Below, in pieces: positions 44,575 through 58,700 of a DNA stretch of 64,000 nt. The position numbers and the translations under genes were made by a program. The stretch's first letter is position 1. Each line of letters begins with the position of its first letter. The notes beneath the pieces were generated by a model. That model was not told the DNA's origin. It ran no database searches and was given only the letters and a program-made list of their open reading frames with translations. Location: NCBI RefSeq assembly GCF_051020765.1, contig NW_027469232.1, forward strand, positions 248,001 through 312,000, in the 5' to 3' direction. The stretch is from Lasioglossum baleicum (lineage: Eukaryota > Arthropoda > Insecta > Hymenoptera > Halictidae).

Positions 44575-46584
44575 CGCATCACGCATAACGCATAACGCAT
44601 AACGCATAACGCATAACGCATAACGCATAACGCATAACGCATAACGCATAACGCATGACGCATAACGCAGAACGCATAACGCATAACGCATAACGCATAA
44701 CGCATAACGCATAACGCATTACGCATAACGCATAACGCATAACGCATAACGCATAACGCATAACGCATAACGCATAACGCATATCGCATAACGCATAACG
44801 CATAACACATAACGCATAACGCATATCGCATAACGCATAACACATAACGCATAACGCATAACACATAACGCATAACGCATAACGCATAACGCATAACGCA
44901 TAACGCATAACGCATAACGCATAACACATAACGCATAACGCATATCGCATAACGTATAACGCATAACGCATAACGCATAACGCATAACGCATAACGCATA
45001 ACGCATAACGCATAACGCATAACGCATAACGCATAACGCATAACGCATAACGCATAACGCATAACGCATAACGCATAACGCATAACGCATAACGCATAAC
45101 GCATAACGCATAACGCATAACGCATAACGCATAACGCATAACGCATAACGCATAACGCATAACGCATAACGCATAACGCATAACGCATAACGCATAACGC
45201 ATAACGCATAACGCATAACGCATAACGCATAACGCATAACGCATAACGCATATCGCATAACGTATAACGCTTAACGCATAACGCACAACGCATAACGCAT
45301 AACGCATAACGCATAACGCATAACGCATAACGCATAACGCATAACGCATAACGCATAACGCATAACGCATAACGCATAACGCATAACGCATAACGTTCAA
45401 TGAAAAAGTCATAACGCAGAACGCATATCGCATAACCCGTAAAGCACAACGCATAACACATAACGCATAACGCATAACACATAACGCATAACGCATAACG
45501 CATAACGCATAACGCATAACGCATAACGCATAACGCATAACGCATAACGCATAACGCATAACGCATAACGCATAACACATAACGCATAACGCATATCGCA
45601 TAGCGTATAACGCTTAACGCATAACGCATAACGCATAACGCGTAACGCGTAACGCATAACGCATAACGCATAACGCATAACGCATAACGCATAACGCATA
45701 ACGCATAACGCATAACGCGTAACGCATAACGCGTAACGCATAACGCATAACGCATAACGCATAACGCATAACGCATAACGCATAACGCATAACGCATAAC
45801 GCATAACGCATAACGCATAACGCATAACGCATAACGCATAACGCATAACGCATAACGCATAACGCATAACGCATTACGCATAACGCATAACGCATAACGC
45901 ATAACGCATAACGCATAACGCATAACGCATAACGCATATCGCATAACGCATAACGTTCAATGAAAAAGTCATAACGCATAACGCATATCGCATAACCCGT
46001 AAAGCACAACGCATAACACATAACGCATAACGCATAACGCGTAACGCGTAACGCATAACGCATAACGCATAACGCATAACGCATAACGCATAACGCATAA
46101 CGCATAACGCATAACGCATAACGCATAACGCATAACGCATAACGCATAACGCATAACGCATAACGCATAACGCATGACGCATAACGCAGAACGCATAACG
46201 CATAACGCATGACGCATAACGCAGAACGCATAACGCATAACGCATGACGCATAACGCATAACGCATAACGCATAACGCATAACGCATAACGCATAACGCA
46301 TAACGCATAACGCATAACGCATAACGCATAACGCATAACGCATAACGCATAACGCATAACGCATAACGCATAACGCATAACGCATAACGCATAACGCATA
46401 ACGCATAACGCATGACGCATAACGCAGAACGCATAACGCATAACGCATGACGCATAACGCATAACGCATAACGCATAACGCATAACGCATGACGCATAAC
46501 GCAGAACGCATAACGCATAACGCGTAACGCGTAACGCATAACGCATAACGCATAACGCATAACGCATAACGCATAACGCATAAC
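43883..46584. repeat. 2.7-kb higher-order unit, copy 1
   Basis: It runs from core to core: T5G-type core at 43,883, A6C at 44,575, an A6G / T5G group, A6T, A7T, a run of G2A and A7T units around 44,780-44,950 without a core, and a long canonical run. Then come A7T, C3T, A4T and T5C near 45,283, a T5G-type core at 45,395 and a canonical-type core at 45,955. Core spacings are 1,512, 560 and 630 bp. It overlaps the right half of the preceding 1.75-kb unit because the duplications are nested. Confidence 0.85.
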
Positions 46585-49228
46585 GTTCAATGAAAAAGTC
46601 ATAACGCAGAACGCATATCGCATAACCCGTAAAGCACAACGCATAACACATAACGCATAACGCATAACATAACGCATAACGCATAACGCATAACGCATAA
46701 CGCATAACGCATAACGCATAACACATAACGCATAACGCATATCGCATAGCGTATAACGCTTAACGCATAACGCATAACGCATAACGCGTAACGCGTAACG
46801 CTTAACGCATAACGCATAACGCATAACGCATAACGCATAACGCATAACGCATAACGCATAACGCATAACGCATAACGCATAACGCGTAACGCGTAACGCG
46901 TAACGCATAACGCATAACGCATAACGCATAACGCATAACGCATAACGCATAACGCATAACGCATAACGCATAACGCATAACGCATAACGCATAACGCATA
47001 ACGCATAACGCATAACGCATAACGCATAACGCATAACGCATAACGCATAACGCATAACGCATAACGCATAACGCATAACGCATAACGCATAACGCATAAC
47101 GCATAACGCATAACGCATAACGCATAACGCATAACGCATAACGCATAACGCATAACGCATAACGCATAACGCATAACGCATAACGCATAACGCATAACGC
47201 ATAACGCATAACGCATAACGCATAACGCATAACGCATAACGCATAACGCATAACGCATAACGCATCACGCATAACGCATAACGCATAACGCATAACGCAT
47301 AACGCATAACGCATAACGCATAACGCATAACGCATAACGCATGACGCATAACGCAGAACGCATAACGCATAACGCATAACGCATAACGCATAACGCATAA
47401 CGCATTACGCATAACGCATAACGCATAACGCATAACGCATAACGCATAACGCATAACGCATAACGCATATCGCATAACGCATAACGCATAACACATAACG
47501 CATAACGCATATCGCATAACGCATAACACATAACGCATAACGCATAACACATAACGCATAACGCATAACGCATAACGCATAACGCATAACGCATAACGCA
47601 TAACGCATAACACATAACGCATAACGCATATCGCATAACGTATAACGCATAACGCATAACGCATAACGCATAACGCATAACGCATAACGCATAACGCATA
47701 ACGCATAACGCATAACGCATAACGCATAACGCATAACGCATAACGCATAACGCATAACGCATAACGCATAACGCATAACGCATAACGCATAACGCATAAC
47801 GCATAACGCATAACGCATAACGCATAACGCATAACGCATAACGCATAACGCATAACGCATAACGCATAACGCATAACGCATAACGCATAACGCATAACGC
47901 ATAACGCATAACGCATAACGCATAACGCATAACGCATAACGCATAACGCATAACGCATAACGCATAACGCATATCGCATAACGTATAACGCTTAACGCAT
48001 AACGCACAACGCATAACGCATAACGCATAACGCATAACGCATAACGCATAACGCATAACGCATAACGCATAACGCATAACGCATAACGCATAACGCATAA
48101 CGCATAACGCATAACGTTCAATGAAAAAGTCATAACGCAGAACGCATATCGCATAACCCGTAAAGCACAACGCATAACACATAACGCATAACGCATAACA
48201 CATAACGCATAACGCATAACGCATAACGCATAACGCATAACGCATAACGCATAACGCATAACGCATAACGCATAACGCATAACGCATAACGCATAACACA
48301 TAACGCATAACGCATATCGCATAGCGTATAACGCTTAACGCTTAACGCATAACGCATAACGCATAACGCGTAACGCGTAACGCATAACGCATAACGCATA
48401 ACGCATAACGCATAACGCATAACGCATAACGCATAACGCATAACGCGTAACGCATAACGCGTAACGCATAACGCATAACGCATAACGCATAACGCATAAC
48501 GCATAACGCATAACGCATAACGCATAACGCATAACGCATAACGCATAACGCATAACGCATAACGCATAACGCATAACGCATAACGCATAACGCATAACGC
48601 ATTACGCATAACGCATAACGCATAACGCATAACGCATAACGCATAACGCATAACGCATAACGCATATCGCATAACGCATAACGTTCAATGAAAAAGTCAT
48701 AACGCATAACGCATATCGCATAACCCGTAAAGCACAACGCATAACACATAACGCATAACGCATAACGCGTAACGCGTAACGCATAACGCATAACGCATAA
48801 CGCATAACGCATAACGCATAACGCATAACGCATAACGCATAACGCATAACGCATAACGCATAACGCATAACGCATGACGCATAACGCATAACGCATAACG
48901 CATGACGCATAACGCAGAACGCATAACGCATAACGCATGACGCATAACGCATAACGCATAACGCATAACGCATAACGCATAACGCATAACGCATAACGCA
49001 TAACGCATAACGCATAACGCATAACGCATAACGCATAACGCATAACGCATAACGCATAACGCATAACGCATAACGCATAACGCATAACGAATAACGCATA
49101 TCGCATAACGTATAACGCTTAACGCATAACGCACAACGCATAACGCATAACGCATAACGCATAACGCATAACGCATAACGCATAACGCATAACGCATAAC
49201 GCATAACGCATAACGCATAACGCATAAC
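46585..49228. repeat. 2.7-kb higher-order unit, copy 2
   Basis: It has the same order as 43,883-46,584: T5G-type core at 46,585, A6C at 47,261, core-less G2A and A7T cluster at 47,465-47,640, T5C near 48,004, T5G-type core at 48,116, canonical-type core at 48,683, and the next T5G-type core at 49,229. Spacings are 1,531, 567 and 546 bp. The first would be 1,533 without a two-base loss near 46,668, which breaks heptamer register. A doubled A4T near 48,335 is private to this copy. Confidence 0.85.
46664..46671. other. Isolated two-base register break
   Basis: Where the second G2A unit of the module is expected, the sequence reads CGCATAA then CATAA, so two bases are missing. Cores before this point lie at positions congruent to 3 modulo 7 and cores from 48,119 to 58,367 at positions congruent to 1, which confirms a net loss of two. 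It is the only net register change between 3.6 and 59.26 kb. Confidence 0.85.
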
Positions 49229-52200
49229 GTTCAATGAAAAAGTCATAACGCAGAACGCATATCGCATAACCCGTAAAGCACAACGCATAACACATAACGC
49301 ATAACGCATAACACATAACGCATAACGCATAACGCATAACGCATAACGCATAACGCATAACGCATAACGCATAACGCATAACGCATAACGCATAACGCAT
49401 AACGCATAACACATAACGCATAACGCATATCGCATAGCGTATAACGCTTAACGCATAACGCATAACGCATAACGCGTAACGCGTAACGCATAACGCATAA
49501 CGCATAACGCATAACGCATAACGCATAACGCATAACGCATAACGCATAACGCATAACGCATAACGCGTAACGCATAACGCGTAACGCATAACGCATAACG
49601 CATAACGCATAACGCATAACGCATAACGCATAACGCATAACGCATAACGCATAACGCATAACGCATAACGCATAACGCATAACGCATAACGCATAACGCA
49701 TAACGCATAACGCATAACGCATTACGCATAACGCATAACGCATAACGCATAACGCATAACGCATAACGCATAACGCATAACGCATATCGCATAACGCATA
49801 ACGTTCAATGAAAAAGTCATAACGCATAACGCATATCGCATAACCCGTAAAGCACAACGCATAACACATAACGCATAACGCATAACACATAACGCATAAC
49901 GCATAACGCATAACGCATAACGCATAACGCATAACGCATAACGCATAACACATAACGCATAACGCATATCGCATAACGTATAACGCTTAACGCATAACGC
50001 ATAACGCATAACGCGTAACGCGTAACGCATAACGCATAACGCATAACGCATAACGCATAACGCATAACGCATAACGCATAACGCATAACGCATAACGCAT
50101 AACGCATAACGCATAACGCATAACGCATAACGCATAACGCATAACGCATAACGCATAACGCATAACGCATAACGCATAACGCATAACGCATAACGCATAA
50201 CGCATAACGCATAACGCATAACGCATAACGCATAACGCATAACGCATAACGCATAACGCATAACGCATAACGCATAACGCATAACGCATAACGCATAACG
50301 CATAACGCATAACGCATAACGCATAACGCATAACGCATAACGCATAACGCATAACGCATAACGCATAACGCATAACGCATAACGCATAACGCATAACGCA
50401 TAACGCATAACGCATAACGCATAACGCATAACGCATAACGCATAACGCATAACGCATAACGCATAACGCATAACGCATGACGCATAACGCAGAACGCATA
50501 ACGCATAACGCATGACGCATAACGCATAACGCATAACGCATAACGCATAACGCATAACGCATAACGCATAACGCATAACGCATAACGCATAACGCATAAC
50601 GCATAACGCATAACGCATAACGCATAACGCATAACGCATAACGCATAACGCATAACGCATAACGAATAACGCATATCGCATAACGTATAACGCTTAACGC
50701 ATAACGCACAACGCATAACGCATAACGCATAACGCATAACGCATAACGCATAACGCATAACGCATAACGCATAACGCATAACGCATAACGCATAAAGCAT
50801 AACGCATAACGCATAACGTTCAATGAAAAAGTCATAACGCAGAACGCATATCGCATAACCCGTAAAGCACAACGCATAACACATAACGCATAACGCATAA
50901 CACATAACGCATAACGCATAACGCATAACGCATAACGCATAACGCATAACGCATAACGCATAACGCATAACACATAACGCATAACGCATATCGCATAGCG
51001 TATAACGCTTAACGCATAACGCATAACGCATAACGCGTAACGCATAACGCATAACGCATAACGCATAACGCATAACGCATAACGCATAACGCATAACGCA
51101 TGACGCATAACGCATAACGCATAACGCATAACGCATAACGAATAACGCATAACGCATAACGCATAACGCATAACGCATAACGCATCACGCATAACGCATA
51201 ACGCATAACGCATAACGCATAACGCATAACGCATAACGCATAACGCATAACGCATAACGCATAACGCATAACGCATAACGCATAACGCATAACGCATAAC
51301 GCATAACGCATAACGCATAACGCATAACGCATAACGCATAACGCATAACGCATAACGCATAACGCATAACGCATAACGCATAACGCATAACGCATAACGC
51401 ATAACGCATAACGCATAACGCATAACGCATAACGCATGACGCATAACGCATAACGCATAACGCATAACGCATAACGAATAACGCATAACGCATAACGCAT
51501 AACGCATAACGCATAACGCATCACGCATAACGCATAACGCATAACGCATCACGCATAACGCATAACGCATAACGCATAACGCATAACGCATAACGCATAA
51601 CGCATAACGCATAACGCATAACGCATGACGCATAACGCAGAACGCATAACGCATAACGCATAACGCATAACGCATAACGCATAACGCATTACGCATAACG
51701 CATAACGCATAACGCATAACGCATAACGCATAACGCATAACGCATAACGCATAACGCATAACGCATAACGCATAACGCATAACGCATAACGCATAACGCA
51801 TAACACATAACGCATAACGCATATCGCATAACGTATAACGCTTAACGCATAACGCATAACGCATAACGCGTAACGCGTAACGCATAACGCATAACGCATA
51901 ACGCATAACGCATAACGCATAACGCATAACGCATAACGCATAACGCATAACGCATAACGCATAACGCATAACGCATAACGCATAACGCATAACGCATAAC
52001 GCATAACGCATAACGCATAACGCATAACGCATAACGCATAACGCATAACGCATAACGCATAACGCATAACGCATAACGCATAACGCATAACGCATAACGC
52101 ATAACGCATAACGCATAACGCATAACGCATAACGCATAACGCATAACGCATAACGCATAACGCATAACGCATAACGCATAACGCATAACGCATAACGCAT

Positions 52201-52384
52201 AACGCATAACGCATAACGCATAACGCATAACGCATAACGCATAACGCATAACGCATAACGCATAACGCATAACGCATAACGCATAACGCATAACGCATAA
52301 CGCATAACGCATAACGCATAACGCATAACGCATAACGCATAACGCATAACGCATAACGCATAACGCATAACGCATAACGCATAA
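49229..52384. repeat. Family B modules, 49.2-52.4 kb
   Basis: Cores lie near 49,229 (T5G-type), 49,803 (canonical-type) and 50,818 (T5G-type). The order and spacing (574 and 1,015 bp) parallel 38,598-40,285. After 51.0 kb the A6C cassette known from 41.2 kb appears (51,181 single, then the doublet 51,517 and 51,545). A long canonical run covers about 51,890-52,380. A C1A unit near 50,793 is a rare single. Confidence 0.8.
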
Positions 52385-53287
52385 CGCATGACGCATAACG
52401 CAGAACGCATAACGCATAACGCATGACGCATAACGCATAACGCATAACGCATAACGCATAACGCATAACGCATAACGCATAACGCATAACGCATAACGCA
52501 TAACGCATAACGCATAACGCATAACGCATAACGCATAACGCATAACGCATAACGAATAACGCATATCGCATAACGTATAACGCTTAACGCATAACGCACA
52601 ACGCATAACGCATAACGCATAACGCATAACGCATAACGCATAACGCATAACGCATAACGCATGACGCATAACGCAGAACGCATAACGCATAACGCATGAC
52701 GCATAACGCATAACGCATAACGCATAACGCATAACGCATAACGCATAACGCATAACGCATAACGCATAACGCATAACGCATAACGCATAACGCATAACGC
52801 ATAACGCATAACGCATAACGCATAACGCATAACGAATAACGCATATCGCATAACGTATAACGCTTAACGCATAACGCACAACGCATAACGCATAACGCAT
52901 AACGCATAACGCATAACGCATAACGCATAACGCATAACGCATAACGCATAACGCATAACGCATAACGCATAACGCATAACGCATAACGCATAACGCATAA
53001 CGCATAACGCATAACGCATAACGCATAACGCATAACGCATAACGCATAACGCATAACGCATAACGCATAACGCATAACGCATAACGCATAACGCATAACG
53101 CATAACGCATAACGCATAACGCATAACGCATAACGCATAACGCATAACGCATAACGCATAACGCATAACGCATAACGCATAACGCATAACGCATAACGCA
53201 TAACGCATAACGCATAACGCATAACGCATAACGCATAACGCATAACGCATAACGCATAACGCATAACGCATAACGCATAACGCATAA
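52385..53287. repeat. 903-bp tandem duplication, copy 1
   Basis: It contains an A6G / T5G / A6G group at 52,385, a five-unit marker at 52,553, T5C near 52,604, a second A6G / T5G / A6G group at 52,658 (273 bp after the first), a second five-unit marker at 52,833, T5C near 52,875 and then about 400 bp of pure canonical units. No core is present, which explains part of the 3,374-bp interval between cores here. Confidence 0.88.
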
Positions 53288-54106
53288 CGCATGACGCATA
53301 ACGCAGAACGCATAACGCATAACGCATGACGCATAACGCATAACGCATAACGCATAACGCATAACGCATAACGCATAACGCATAACGCATAACGCATAAC
53401 GCATAACGCATAACGCATAACGCATAACGCATAACGCATAACGCATAACGCATAACGAATAACGCATATCGCATAACGTATAACGCTTAACGCATAACGC
53501 ACAACGCATAACGCATAACGCATAACGCATAACGCATAACGCATAACGCATAACGCATAACGCATGACGCATAACGCAGAACGCATAACGCATAACGCAT
53601 GACGCATAACGCATAACGCATAACGCATAACGCATAACGCATAACGCATAACGCATAACGCATAACGCATAACGCATAACGCATAACGCATAACGCATAA
53701 CGCATAACGCATAACGCATAACGCATAACGAATAACGCATATCGCATAACGTATAACGCTTAACGCATAACGCACAACGCATAACGCATAACGCATAACG
53801 CATAACGCATAACGCATAACGCATAACGCATAACGCATAACGCATAACGCATAACGCATAACGCATAACGCATAACGCATAACGCATAACGCATAACGCA
53901 TAACGCATAACGCATAACGCATAACGCATAACGCATAACGCATAACGCATAACGCATAACGCATAACGCATAACGCATAACGCATAACGCATAACGCATA
54001 ACGCATAACGCATAACGCATAACGCATAACGCATAACGCATAACGCATAACGCATAACGCATAACGCATAACGCATAACGCATAACGCATAACGCATAAC
54101 GCATAA
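53288..54106. repeat. 903-bp tandem duplication, copy 2
   Basis: It has the same marks 903 bp later: A6G / T5G / A6G at 53,288 and 53,561, five-unit markers at 53,456 and 53,729 (the second is one heptamer closer than in copy 1), and T5C near 53,500 and 53,772. The canonical run that follows is about 320 bp and is ended by an A6T unit at about 54,107. Confidence 0.88.
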
Positions 54107-55142
54107 CGCATTACGCATAACGCATAACGCATAACGCATAACGCATAACGCATTACGCATAACGCATAACGCATATCGCATAACGCATAACGTTCAATGA
54201 AAAAGTCATAACGCATAACGCATATCGCATAACCCGTAAAGCACAACGCATAACACATAACGCATAACGCATAACGCATAACGCATAACGCATAACGCAT
54301 AACGCATAACGCATAACGCATAACGCATAACGCATGACGCATAACGCAGAACGCATAACGCATAACGCATAACGCATAACGCATAACGCATAACGCATTA
54401 CGCATAACGCATAACGCATAACGCATAACGCATAACGCATTACGCATAACGCATAACGCATAACGCATAACGCATAACGCATAACGCATAACGTTCAATG
54501 AAAAAGTCATAACGCAGAACGCATATCGCATAACCCGTAAAGCACAACGCATAACACATAACGCATAACGCATAACACATAACGCATAACGCATAACGCA
54601 TAACGCATAACACATAACGCATAACGCATATCGCATAGCGTATAACGCTTAACGCATAACGCATAACGCATAACGCATAACGCATAACGCATAACGCATA
54701 ACGCATAACGCATAACGCATAACGCATAACGCATAACGCATGACGCATAACGCATAACGCATAACGCATAACGCATAACGAATAACGCATAACGCATAAC
54801 GCATAACGCATAACGCATAACGCATCACGCATAACGCATAACGCATAACGCATCACGCATAACGCATAACGCATAACGCATAACGCATAACGCATAACGC
54901 ATAACGCATAACGCATAACGCATAACGCATGACGCATAACGCAGAACGCATAACGCATAACGCATAACGCATAACGCATAACGCATAACGCATTACGCAT
55001 AACGCATAACGCATAACGCATAACGCATAACGCATAACGCATAACGCATAACGCATAACGCATAACGCATAACGCATAACGCATAACGCATAACGCATAA
55101 CGCATAACACATAACGCATAACGCATATCGCATAACGTATAA
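54107..55142. repeat. Family B modules with A6T units and A6C cassette
   Basis: Cores near 54,192 (canonical-type) and 54,493 (T5G-type) are 301 bp apart. The first module lacks the C3T / A4T tail and ends with an A6G / T5G pair. A6T units recur near 54,107, 54,149, 54,395 and 54,437. The A6C doublet (54,821 and 54,849) with C3A 42 bp before matches 41.2, 42.95 and 51.5 kb, so this is a fourth copy of that cassette. Confidence 0.78.
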
Positions 55143-55720
55143 CGCTTAACGCATAACGCATAACGCATAACGCGTAACGCGTAACGCATAACGCATAACG
55201 CATAACGCATAACGCATAACGCATAACGCATAACGCATAACGCGTAACGCGTAACGCATAACGCATAACGCATAACGCATAACGCATAACGCATAACGCA
55301 TAACGCATAACGCATAACGCATAACGCATAACGCATAACGCATAACGCATAACGCATAACACATAACGCATAACGCATATCGCATAACGTATAACGCTTA
55401 ACGCATAACGCATAACGCATAACGCGTAACGCGTAACGCATAACGCATAACGCATAACGCATAACGCATAACGCATAACGCATAACGCATAACGCGTAAC
55501 GCGTAACGCATAACGCATAACGCATAACGCATAACGCATAACACATAACGCATAACGCATATCGCATAACGTATAACGCTTAACGCATAACGCATAACGC
55601 ATAACGCGTAACGCGTAACGCATAACGCATAACGCATAACGCATAACGCTTAACGCATAACGCATAACGCATAACGCGTAACGCGTAACGCATAACGCAT
55701 AACGCATAACGCATAACGCA
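55143..55720. repeat. Run of contracted A4T / A4G-doublet modules
   Basis: The A4T unit followed by canonical units and an A4G doublet occurs at 55,143, 55,395, 55,577 and 55,647, spaced 252, 182 and 70 bp. The first two repeats also carry an extra A4G doublet near 55,243 and 55,494 and a G2A, A7T, C3T lead-in. No core is present. It looks like the tail of the family B module amplified on its own, with successive shortening. Confidence 0.82.
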
Positions 55721-58700
55721 TAACGCATAACGCATAACGCATAACGCATAACGCATAACGCATAACGCATAACGCATAACGCATAACGCATAACGCATAA
55801 CGCATAACGCATAACGCATAACGCATAACGCATAACGCATAACGCATAACGCATAACGCATAACGCATAACGCATAACGCATAACGCATAACGCATAACG
55901 CATAACGCATAACGCATAACGCATAACGCATAACGCATAACGCATAACGCATAACGCATAACGCATAACGCATAACGCATAACGCATAACGCATAACGCA
56001 TAACGCATAACGCATAACGCATAACGCATAACGCATAACGCATAACGCATAACGCATAACGCATAACGCATAACGCATAACGCATAACGCATAACGCATA
56101 ACGCATAACGCATAACGCATAACGCATAACGCATAACGCATAACGCATGACGCATAACGCAGAACGCATAACGCATAACGCATGACGCATAACGCATAAC
56201 GCATAACGCATAACGCATAACGCATAACGCATAACGCATAACGCATAACGCATAACGCATAACGCATAACGCATAACGCATAACGCATAACGCATAACGC
56301 ATAACGCATAACGAATAACGCATATCGCATAACGTATAACGCTTAACGCATAACGCACAACGCATAACGCATAACGCATAACGCATAACGCATAACGCAT
56401 AACGCATAACGCATAACGCATAACGCATAACGCATAACGCATAACGCATAACGCATAACGCATAACGCATAACGTTCAATGAAAAAGTCATAACGCAGAA
56501 CGCATATCGCATAACCCGTAAAGCACAACGCATAACACATAACGCATAACGCATAACACATAACGCATAACGCATAACGCATAACGCATAACGCATAACG
56601 CATAACGCATAACGCATAACGCATAACACATAACGCATAACGCATATCGCATAGCGTATAACGCTTAACGCATAACGCATAACGCATAACGCGTAACGCG
56701 TAACGCATAACGCATAACGCATAACGCATAACGCATAACGCATAACGCATAACGCATAACGCATAACGCATAACGCATAACGCATAACGCATAACGCGTA
56801 ACGCGTAACGCGTAACGCATAACGCATAACGCATAACGCATAACGCATAACGCATAACGCATAACGCATAACGCATAACGCATAACGCATAACGCATAAC
56901 GCATAACGCATAACGCATAACGCATAACGCATAACGCATAACGCATAACGCATAACGCATAACGCATAACGCATAACGCATAACGCATAACGCATAACGC
57001 ATAACGCATAACGCATAACGCATAACGCATAACGCATAACGCATAACGCAAAACGCATAACGCATAACGCATAACGCATAACGCATAACGCATAACGCAT
57101 AACGCATAACGCATAACGCATAACGCATCACGCATAACGCATAACGCATAACGCATAACGCATAACGCATAACGCATAACGCATAACGCATAACGCATAA
57201 CGCATAACGCATAACGCATGACGCATAACGCAGAACGCATAACGCATAACGCATAACGCATAACGCATAACGCATAACGCATTACGCATAACGCATAACG
57301 CATAACGCATAACGCATAACGCATTACGCATAACGCATAACGCATATCGCATAACGCATAACGTTCAATGAAAAAGTCATAACGCATAACGCATATCGCA
57401 TAACCCGTAAAGCACAACGCATAACACATAACGCATAACGCATAACGCATAACGCATAACGCATAACGCATAACGCATAACGCATAACGCATAACGCATA
57501 ACGCATAACGCATAACACATAACGCATAACGCATATCGCATAACGTATAACGCTTAACGCATAACGCATAACGCATAACGCGTAACGCGTAACGCATAAC
57601 GCATAACGCATAACGCATAACGCATAACGCATAACGCATAACGCATAACGCATAACGCATAACGCATAACGCATAACGCATAACGCATAACGCATAACGC
57701 ATAACGCATAACGCATAACGCATAACGCATAACGCATAACGCATAACGCATAACGCATAACGCATAACGCATAACGCATAACGCATAACGCATAACGCAT
57801 AACGCATAACGCATAACGCATAACGCATAACGCATAACGCATAACGCATAACGCATAACGCATAACGCATAACGCATAACGCATAACGCATAACGCATAA
57901 CGCATAACGCATAACGCATAACGCATAACGCATAACGCATAACGCATAACGCATAACGCATAACGCATAACGCATAACGCATAACGCATAACGCATAACG
58001 CATAACGCATAACGCATAACGCATAACGCATAACGCATAACGCATGACGCATAACGCAGAACGCATAACGCATAACGCATGACGCATAACGCATAACGCA
58101 TAACGCATAACGCATAACGCATAACGCATAACGCATAACGCATAACGCATAACGCATAACGCATAACGCATAACGCATAACGCATAACGCATAACGCATA
58201 ACGCATAACGAATAACGCATATCGCATAACGTATAACGCTTAACGCATAACGCACAACGCATAACGCATAACGCATAACGCATAACGCATAACGCATAAC
58301 GCATAACGCATAACGCATAACGCATAACGCATAACGCATAACGCATAACGCATAACGGTTAACGTTCAATGAAAAAGTCATAACGCAGAACGCATATTGC
58401 ATAACCCGTAAAGCACAACGCATAACACATAACGCATAACGCATAACACATAACGCATAACGCATAACGCATAACGCATAACGCATAACGCATAACGCAT
58501 AACGCATAACGCATAACACATAACGCATAACGCATATCGCATAGCGTATAACGCTTAACGCATAACGCATAACGCATAACGCGTAACGCGTAACGCATAA
58601 CGCATAACGCATAACGCATAACGCATAACGCATAACGCATAACGCATAACGCATAACGCATAACGCATAACGCATAACGCATAACGCATAACGCATAACG

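Noticed and set aside
20559..58390. CENP-B box in the G2C+A4G unit next to the core
   Set aside because: The minus strand has a CGGG, but the required TTCG half and the central A of the consensus are not at the right distance.
190..58390. Transposon insertion or target-site relic at the diverged core
   Set aside because: The core keeps exact heptamer register and aligns with three canonical units by eight substitutions, with no added bases, terminal repeats or target duplication.
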